Assembly (NCBI GenBank): GCA_036429605.1 | Contig: CM071590.1 | Span: 4,216,001 to 4,280,000 of the forward strand | Origin: Cladobotryum mycophilum | Lineage: Eukaryota > Ascomycota > Sordariomycetes > Hypocreales > Hypocreaceae | Length of the DNA stretch: 64,000 nucleotides | Reading direction: 5' to 3' | Shown here: in pieces, positions 56,580 to 64,000 of the stretch | How the letters are laid out: each line of letters starts with the position of its first letter | Numbering within the stretch: the first letter of the stretch is position 1 | The notes under the pieces: generated by a model | Databases searched by the model: none | What the model was told of the DNA's origin: nothing | What the model saw: only the letters and a program-made list of their open reading frames with translations | Made by a program: the position numbers and the translations under genes

Positions 56580-57935
56580 TGATAGAGTCGAATTGTAGGT
56601 AGACTTGCTCAAGAGTAGATTGTGTAGATGAAGACGGAAAAAGAGCAGGCAAGAAATGAGTAGGTATAGTTGATGCTACAACTTGTAATGGTGGGCTATG
56701 CGAGGCATATGTATGTGACATCTAAATATCCTTCGATACACATGCGATACACTTACATATCATTATCCATGGCGTTATCACCAAGCGTCAACGACTGTCG
56801 TCAAGACTCGGCAGGCCCGTTCGATCAACATCACAGGGGCATCATTCACCTCCATTCACGAGCTGAATCCAACGTCCCCAGATTGCAAACTAAGCTGCAT
56901 ATCCTCTACTCTAGTGCAAAGACCTGTGATGTCATTCCGAAACATCAAGCTTATCTTCGAGGCAAAGAAACCGGGCCGATGGTGATGACTGTAGCGTATA
57001 GACATATGTGGTTTTCGTGGGCCATCCGTATTCCTTCCTTGGCCATTTTCCGCCATGCCTTTTGACCGGATATCTCTTAACCCTGATTCAAACCGGCATA
57101 CCACGTCAAAGATTGGAGGAATTTCTCGAAGCTGTGGGGAGGCGTCATCACTTACTTGGTGCATGGACCTGTCGATCAAGGGCTGAAACTCTCCCTCTCT
57201 TCCTCCTTGCCTCTCTCCCTTGACACGAGCCCTCCACAAACCTCAAAAACGTGCAGGACAATCTATCCGGGGTTACATTGAGCGAATCCTTCTCGTCTGG
57301 AAAAGGGCGAGAAAGAAATCGCTCCAATGCGGGTAACTAGACGCACGGGGAGCTTCCTACGTCTGACATGGATTCTACCCCAACTACCGAAACTGGGCGA
57401 CCATCCGGCGATCCTGCCGATCAACGCCACAACAGGCTTTCCCCAGACAAACTCATGCAATGCCAAGGAGAAGGACTTGGTTTCAATACTACTGTCCTGT
57501 GGTCCGATAGCCACGGCCACGTCTGGGGGAGAGCAGAATTCTCAGACATGAGTGATTCACCAGTGCTCGACATGGAGGATTTCCGTTGCGGGACTGGCAC
57601 GGCGCTCGACTCGGGGGAATTGAAAGGTGGTCAGCCCACCGACCGGAGTTCCCACCTTGGCCTCCAAAAGTCATACGCGCATCACGACCATGATGAAACC
57701 ATTCAATGACGACAAGTCCTGGAATCAGATAATCAAGCGCCAATAGGCAAATGCACGTCGTCTCACATGGGGAGTGCGACAGACCGATGTACATAAAACT
57801 CAACATCCTCCCTTTCCTGTCTGTGTCTTCTCAAGCTCAGGCATTCAAAACATCAATCACAAAGCAGATACCCCATTCTATCCCCTTTTCTCCCACTATA
57901 CTATACTATACTACAATTATACCTATACATACAAA
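56480..57935. promoter_or_regulatory. Divergent region between KP4-like copies B and C
   Basis: About 1.46 kb between divergent copies B (minus) and C (plus). It contains the TG repeat (56509-56578) next to copy B and a CTATA/ACTATA repeat (57896-57913) 22-40 bp before copy C that could act as its TATA-like element. Open frames around 57368-57709 lack motifs and are not called. Confidence 0.45.
56509..56578. repeat. (TG)n microsatellite upstream of KP4-like copy B
   Basis: About 70 bp of TG units with two TA interruptions near 56519 and 56531. Confidence 0.95.
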
Positions 57936-58408
57936 ATGGTTTCCTTCACCATCATCTCTACTCTCATTGCCAGCGCTGCTGCTCTAGGCATCAACTGCCG
58001 TGGCTCTGGCGGATGCCCCTTGAACGACGCCAGCCTCGGTGACATCAAGACCCAGTTGCAACAACTTCAGGCCCAAGGCAAGGGAGGAAAGAACTACGGC
58101 TCCGGTGGTGAGTATCCGGTCTATGCGATGCCTTCTCCTCGTCTCATTCCTCTCTCTAACAACGTTCGTCTACAGTCCAGCTAGCCTGCACCTCGGGAAA
58201 ATACGCCTACATCTGCGCCTTTTACCAGAACGGCAACGGCGGCACCGTCGATAATGCCGTCAACCTCGTCCAGGGTCTCATGGACCACGGCTGCAGCCAG
58301 TGCGGCAGCAACCCGACAGACGGAAAGGATGTTGGTAACGGAGAGTTGACTGTCAATATTGTCGGCAACCCTTGCTGCCACGGTACTTGCGCTTGCCCTC
58401 TACCATAA
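57936..58408 (+). CDS. KP4-killer-toxin-like secreted protein, copy C
   Basis: Two exons, 57936-58107 and 58176-58408 (intron 68 nt, phase 1), 134 residues. It has a signal peptide of about 16 residues, the shared LGINCRGS start and ten Cys in the mature part. A CC pair in the tail resembles copy A. The C-terminal landmark is changed to KDVGNGELTV. The intron sits at the same place and phase as in copy A, which supports common descent by duplication. A longer frame could run through the donor but would stop inside the intron. The gene is divergent from copy B. Confidence 0.9.
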
Positions 58409-59260
58409 ATAAGACTGGTTGACATGCGATAAATGGGAGGGAAACAAATTCGAAACTTAATGCCATGATGAAATCAGAATAAATAGAAGAGAGTGGGAAG
58501 ACTTGATAGGACTTTCTTTCAACAAAAGAAAGGGTGTATACTGTGTATTTCTAGTATATATAAGTGAATATGACTTGTTCAAACAAAGATTTTTTATAGG
58601 AACAGGAATCAATTACCTCACTATACTTGACTATGATGATGTAGATTGTCTTTCTTCTTGCTTGCCTCTTTAGTGTCGAGCACAAGTATGGTGGATTTTG
58701 ATCATGACATCCCTTTTTACTATAGGGTAGGTATGCCAAATAAGAGCACATGTCAGAGCGGCGGGCGGGAGAATGGATGCTCTTAGGGGTACTTGGATAC
58801 ATCCCACATGGGATCCAGATGTCATTAATGCCTTCGGCCTAAACAGGTATAGCGCATCCGCAGAACAATACCGCGTGTGAACTGCCGCGGTAGCGAACGA
58901 TTAGCTCAGCCAATCAACGTCCGTCGCTCTCCACACCGACATCATCATCAACTAAACTCGCCAGTGTGCTATTAAAACTGTCACCAGATCTCCTTTTGTT
59001 CCTTCATGCCAACGCCACGATTGAATTGGTTCCAACTGGCTGACCAAGACGAGGCCGTTTGAGGCGTTTTAATGGGGGTCACCTTGTAGTCCCACATGCA
59101 CTGAGGAAAAGGGCTGTAAAAACCGTCACTTTTTGCCAAACGACTGGATCAGCTGACACCCCCTCGCTCGCTGCCTGTTCACGGTCCAAATAGCAAACAA
59201 AGATACTATAAAGAAGACACTTGGTTCCCCTTGAGGATTCAAGGAAAAAGGATCCTCATC
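58409..59260. promoter_or_regulatory. Region between KP4-like copy C and the acyltransferase
   Basis: 852 bp without a gene. The right part (about 58850-59260) is the acyltransferase promoter side; no named site is supported. Confidence 0.35.
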
Positions 59261-60995
59261 ATGATAGACCTTCAATCTTGGAGCAGGGCGCTCAATGCCA
59301 GCATCATAGAATCAGCCTCGATGAAGAGCTTAGAAGACGTCGCGCGGGAAGCGTACCGCGATATCTTCAAGCAGGCCGTGGCGGACGGGACAGCCAGGCC
59401 ATTGCTCCTCACCCACATGTTGATGCCAATGCTTATGCCACCATTGTGGCTTTCTATCCCTCATACGCGGCGGAACTGGCTGTATAGCACGAGATGGGCC
59501 GTCGTGGCGCTCGTCCTCTTGTACAATGCGTACCATCTTCTTTATGTATCGAGTTCAAACTTTGCTTGCATGTATGCTGCTGGGCTTGCAAGCACATGGG
59601 CATCCATGTTGAGCATGAACCTGCTCATATGGACGCGGCCGCAGTTTGATGCCGCACGGGTTATAAGGGTTAGAAAGTCGAAGCCGGGGCATAGCAATGG
59701 TGGTGGAGCAGATGGGGCAGCGGAACACTCCGAAGCCACCCATCAAAACGGTCACGCAAATGGGGATGGATTCCGGCTGAGAAAAAGACCGGGACCGAGG
59801 GAAATGGAAAGGCCGAGATAAGACATAGGGAGGAGGAAGAGTTTGAGTACGTCTGGCAGCCTTATCCTGCTGAGGGTTCCTTTCTGGAACGACTTGGCTG
59901 GTCAGTGGACCTGCTACTATGTTTTCGAGGCACAGGTACGAATCACCACATACCTTTGAATGAACTTGTAGAACAGTGCTAACTTCCCCCTTCCCAGGCT
60001 GGAACTGGTCAGTTTCACAATTACCACGGCCAGCAATTCCCCAGGAGATTCGCCCAGGAGACAAAGTTGACATGGGATCCATCCCGCAGGTAACTCACAG
60101 CGGGTACAGGAGGGGCCTGACCGAGGCCCAATTCATTTGGGACCGTACGCTCAGGGTGCTGTTCCACTACTTGGTGCTTGACTTTCTCGCCATGATGATG
60201 GTCAAGGATCCCTACTTCATCCTCGGCCCCGACCACCACAACTACGAGCTACCGCCTCTTCTCCAGGCAATGCCCCTGCGGCTGCTTGTCACTTATAGGC
60301 TACTAACTGCACTCTTGGCAGTGATTAGTGCCATTGACGGCATGTTCAGCGTAGGAGATCTTGTTCAGTACTTTGTCATCAATCGCCTCTTCCCCTCCCG
60401 CGGAGCATACTGGCACTATGCGTCGATATTTGGCTCCTTTGATCGGGTTCTCGAGCGTGGACTAGCAGGCTGGTGGGGCTCGTTCTGGCACCAAACCTTC
60501 CGCGTGCAATTCATCGCTCCGGTGACATACCTGCTGAGAGAGGGATACCTGAAGAGGAGCACACAGTTTGCATCTCTCCTAGCCATACTGGTGGCCTTTT
60601 TCAATTCCGGGATATTGCATGCGTCGGGCAGCGTGACGGCGATACCGACGACGAAGCCATGGCGATCCGTCGCCTTCTTCATGCTCCAGGTCGTCGGCAT
60701 CCTACTCCAGCGAGGCGCGAACAAGATGATCAGGCCTTATATGCCGGACCCACCGCGGATGCTATATCGTACAGCCAATTTCCTTTTTGTTTTTCTGTGG
60801 CTCTGCATCACAGCACCGCTGTTTGTCGACGACATGACATCAACCGGTATATGGTTGTTCGAGCCTGTTCCCGTCTCCGTCATTCGAGTCTTCGGCTTTG
60901 GTCAGCCGGGGGAGCACTGGTGGCGCTGGGACAGAGACGCGTTCCCCAGATTTCACGTTGGGGAGCATTGGTGGCAGAGCGGTGTAGCAATATAG
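59261..60995 (+). CDS. Wax-synthase-type membrane acyltransferase (MBOAT_2), one frame break
   Basis: Two exons, 59261-59935 and 59998-60995 (intron 62 nt), about 557 residues. Early membrane segments (HMLMPMLMPPLWLSI, WAVVALVLLYNAYHLLYV) are followed by a charged loop, then EYVWQPYPAEGSFLERLGWSVDLLLCFRGTGWNW across the splice in two blocks. The catalytic-type block is WWGSFWHQTFR (~390), with a second conserved His in FFNSGILHASG (~433). Such fungal proteins O-acetylate terpenoid or other secondary metabolites, or make wax-like esters; the substrate is unknown and no terpene cyclase adjoins it. The frame changes somewhere in the variable loop at about 59660-59800. One added base reconnects it (an A run at 59781-59785 or a short G run are candidates). 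Confidence 0.83.
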
Positions 60996-61254
60996 ATCGG
61001 ATGGATAGATTTTGGGGATGTAGAGGCTACTTAGATAGTGTTGGGTGGGTATATGCTTGGGCTAGGTTAAGATGGACAACTTGGGGGCTGGACTCTTACG
61101 ACTGATGTACTTTTTTTCTTTCCTTCTTTCTTTTTTTATAGAGCTTGATTTCAGTATTAGTATTAGACTGTAGTAACCTTCCTCTTCGTCCATCATACAT
61201 GCTTCTTTTCTTCTTCATCTCACTGCATCACCATTTCCAAACCCAATGGATTAT

Positions 61255-64000
61255 CTACTTGGTGGTGCCTAGCCTGGCAATCTCCTCACGCAACCAAGCA
61301 ATGACAACATCAAACTTGGTCTGTCTTCGAGATAAAATATCCAGGAACGAGGAGTAAGCAGCCCTGGGAAAATGTCAGCCGTTCAACTCGGCAAGTGAGG
61401 AAAACTCGGGGGCCATTACATTGTTACTTCTCCTTTGCGAACATTACAGGCATAATGCTCGTACCTCATCTTCCTCGACTTGCTAGTCAGGATTAAAAAG
61501 GCAATATCTGCCACTTTGGCAATAGTGCCTGACTAGATGTTAGACACGATGATCCAAAGAAGCATGATGGTGAGAGGGTATACGTACGAAGTACTAAATT
61601 TTGACTCGGCCGTCGAGCTGCTGGCAGGCAACGAACATAAGCCCACATCTTGGTTGCCGTCTCTGAAAAGGCACCACGCAGAGCCAGCAGGATAGTCTCT
61701 GTGGAATTGTGGACTGTGTCGAAAAACATGAGGTGAGACTGGATTTTAAAGGCTTCTACTCATTCATCAGCCTTGCCATTACCATGCTTCTATTCAATTT
61801 TGCTCCTTACGAAGAACTTTTCTCTGAAAGTTTTGGCCAGGCGAGCGACTATACTCGATGGTAAGGGAAGAGGAAATGTCTAGAAACGGGTTAGCAGAGG
61901 CACCTAGATGTTCATGCACAGGGTAAGCAACCAATGTTTTTATCTCTCTCGTGATTCTTGCTTATTTCTAGTGTTCGACAGTCGATCAGTGTCCCACAGT
62001 ACAAAAATTTGCTTCCCTTTGGGAGCTTGCGCACGTCGTCCTCTCCAATCCTCATGTCAAAGTTCACCAGCGTCTTGATAGGGTTGACTTCGACTCCGTA
62101 CTCGGGGAGACCACAGTGCATTGTTTCGACAAACTTGATGGCTTTTGACTTGTCTAGGGTGATGAGGAGAAAATCATCAATCAATCTCATTAGCAAGCAA
62201 TCCGGCGCACTCAGAAAGCCCAGATGCTGACTCTCCAGATCAGCATAAAAATAATTGCACATGAATGACGACAAAACCGAGCCCTGCGGGATTCCCTTCT
62301 TCTGTCGATAATACTTCTTGCCGATCTTGACAATGTTCTGACCGACGTGCTGGGCCAGAAGATTTAGCAGAGTGTCTGAATCTTGAGCGGTTAACGATGA
62401 ACTGTCGATAAAGACTGTATTCTTCTTATGCTTCCCGATACGACTTTCTAGTCTATCCAAGAGTGATGCAGACTCCCCTTCTTCCATGGCAGTTGCATGC
62501 CACCGTTTGGTGGGCTTGGTGGCTGCTGAGCCGGGCTGTAGTGACAACCGTTCGCCGACTCTCATTTCGACGTGCTTGCTTACAAGGTATTGCTTTTGAC
62601 GGGGAACAGAGCGCATGAGTTTGACGATGGCAGATTGTGGAATCGTGTCAAAAGCTGCCGTGACATCCAGCTTCACAAAGTAAAAGGCACGACTTTCGGA
62701 ACCCAAAGTTTGCTTGAAGGACTTCAGCCGCTCATATATGTCACCAACTGCGAAAAGAGTCGACCCCAATTTGGATGGGTTCATGTCCTAACTCGGTCAG
62801 CATAATGTCAGAACTGCGGCAAGCATCACTATCACCCTTTCGTGCCTCAACATCGTGTGAATTGGCAGGAGTACTCTGTTGATACTGGGTCCCAGAACTT
62901 TGGCATCTTTGGCATGGCTCAAATACCTGCGTTTTAGATTCGTAATCGGACGCATTTTGCTGCCCTTGGGAAGTAGACGTATCTGGCTGAAGCCGAGCTG
63001 CCGGGAGTCGAGGATCTGCTTGGCCTCATCCAACTTGATTTCTTCAAACATACCCGCCTTGAGGTCTGACATTGCTGAATCTGCAACTAGTCTCCAGACA
63101 TCATGACGAAAGTAAAAGATTTGAAAGCGATGCGTGTTGGATTCCGTAACGTAAAAATTGCTTCTAATCAGGGGTATCAAGAGCGAATCGAAAACATAGT
63201 ACAGAAACTCATGGAATATTTCATATCGTTTATTGATATCCGTTTGGCTAGTCTTCTGACCTTGGCAGCCAGGCGGCTGAAGCCAAGCAACATCTGTGAT
63301 CTAGATAATGTCATGAGCATCGTCAAGCAGCATCAGCATGGAGGAGGAATTAGTCTACCTTGAAATCTTGCGCAATTTCGTGCAATGTGATGCCCTCAAA
63401 ACGACGCAGCTTGATGAAGTGGTCTATCTTGCGGAGAAACACCGCCCTATTATGGCTTTTCATGCCATCATCCCCCCAAAACCTGTCCGGGATGATCTTG
63501 GACAAGACGGCCTGACAGAAAGCTGACACGTGAGCATACGGTGATGCCAACTCTATCAACGAGCTGTACTCGAGTGAACGGATTGGTTGGGCGTTTGCAT
63601 GTCGTTTGCGAATATGCTTCTTCATTGGAGTTTGGTGCTGGGTAGAGCTCAAAGCAGAAGCTTCCTGCGTGCAGCCCTTCGATCCAGGCGTTGCCTTCTT
63701 CTGTTTGCTAGTATTGTCTATAACTGCCGGACAGTAATGCTTCAGTAGCTCGGAATAGGAGCAACGCCCGTGCAGAATCTGAAGTCGTTGAACCAATTCC
63801 TCCCCTATACCCCGAAGGCGTTTGGGTACTTTGGGGAGTCGTTTCTCAGATGACTTTTCTTTTCCTGGTCTCATAGCCTGGAGGATTTCATCCTCACGCA
63901 ATGTATAGTCTTGGAATTTCTGTACGGTCTGTTGGGCGTTGACTTCCGATGTAAAGACATTATGCAATCTAAATTGACGTGGAAATATGTACATTAAAAG
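61255..64000 (-). CDS. TERT: Telomerase reverse transcriptase (TERT), C-terminal part, runs off the window
   Basis: The minus-strand gene enters from beyond 64000. Visible exons: 64000-63359, 63300-62836, 62787-61932, 61879-61811, 61755-61588, 61528-61420 and 61363-61255, with introns of 48-59 nt. TERT copies the telomerase RNA template onto chromosome ends. The telomerase-specific T motif is FPRQFRLHNVFTS. Reverse-transcriptase motifs follow: 1 and 2 (SQIRLLPKGSKMRPITN), A (FVKLDVTAAFDTIP), B (KKGIPQGSVLSS), C (LLMRLIDDFLLIT) and D/E (LVNFDM, FLYCGTLID). The thumb/CTE is spread over four small exons (SLTIEYSRSPGQ, FFDTVHNS, ETATKMWAYVRCLP, FLDILSRRQTKFD). The catalytic Asp triad is intact and no frame break is seen. 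The N-terminal TEN and first RBD parts are outside. Confidence 0.95.

Noticed and set aside
61529..61600. Alternative TERT junction using the donor at TTA|GTACTT and acceptor CTAG
   Set aside because: It keeps the frame but loses the conserved VLRTIAKVAD stretch; the GTACGT donor with acceptor GTCAG fits the family and has better splice sites.
1..64000. Large transposon, RIP-degraded repeat or CRISPR-like array
   Set aside because: No long terminal repeats, transposase or integrase motifs, long TA-rich blocks or regularly spaced repeats were seen; only microsatellites and one short inverted repeat.

Overview
The window is nuclear DNA of a filamentous ascomycete, most likely a sordariomycete of the order Hypocreales. 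The signs are short GT-AG introns of about 48-200 nt, mostly single genes on both strands, a fungal gene repertoire (palF/RIM8, SHR3, WSC protein, fungal telomerase, KP4-like secreted proteins, MBOAT_2 wax-synthase protein) and intergenic DNA full of pyrimidine tracts and microsatellites. I cannot name the species. No rRNA, complete tRNA, CRISPR array or intact transposon was seen.

Layout. 1-8 kb: a small N-myristoylation-type protein with a GC-AG intron, the DEAD-box splicing helicase PRP5, and a divergently transcribed HCNGP-like gene. 8-18.7 kb: a membrane-anchored DUF3712-type protein, a 6.4-kb gene-free stretch, then a cytochrome b5/FMN L-lactate dehydrogenase. 18.7-27 kb: the mitochondrial J-protein JAC1, the pH-signalling arrestin palF and the replication initiator CDC6. 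27-36 kb: a TspO protein, an ornithine-type mitochondrial carrier, a methyltransferase, the ER chaperone SHR3 and a GPI-anchored WSC protein. 35-51 kb: the translesion polymerase REV1, a RED/IK spliceosome protein, a nucleoside hydrolase, the thiamine pyrophosphate carrier TPC1, a conserved protein of unknown function and a Zn2Cys6 regulator. 54-58.4 kb: three KP4-killer-toxin-like secreted proteins. 59-64 kb: a wax-synthase-type acyltransferase and the C-terminal part of telomerase reverse transcriptase, which runs off the right edge.

Most genes are unrelated housekeeping genes. Loose themes are splicing (PRP5, HCNGP-like, RED), DNA replication and repair (CDC6, REV1, TERT) and mitochondrial transport or iron-sulfur assembly (JAC1, two carriers, TspO). 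The accessory part is 51-61 kb, with the KP4-like trio and the acyltransferase.

The strongest anomaly is technical or evolutionary. Nine otherwise well-conserved genes need small frame corrections at twelve sites. Eleven of these sites lie in short G or C runs, and at nine of those eleven exactly one more G or C restores the frame. This looks like homopolymer under-calling in the assembly rather than gene decay. The most interesting biology is the KP4-like cluster, in which one copy has lost the intron present in the other two.
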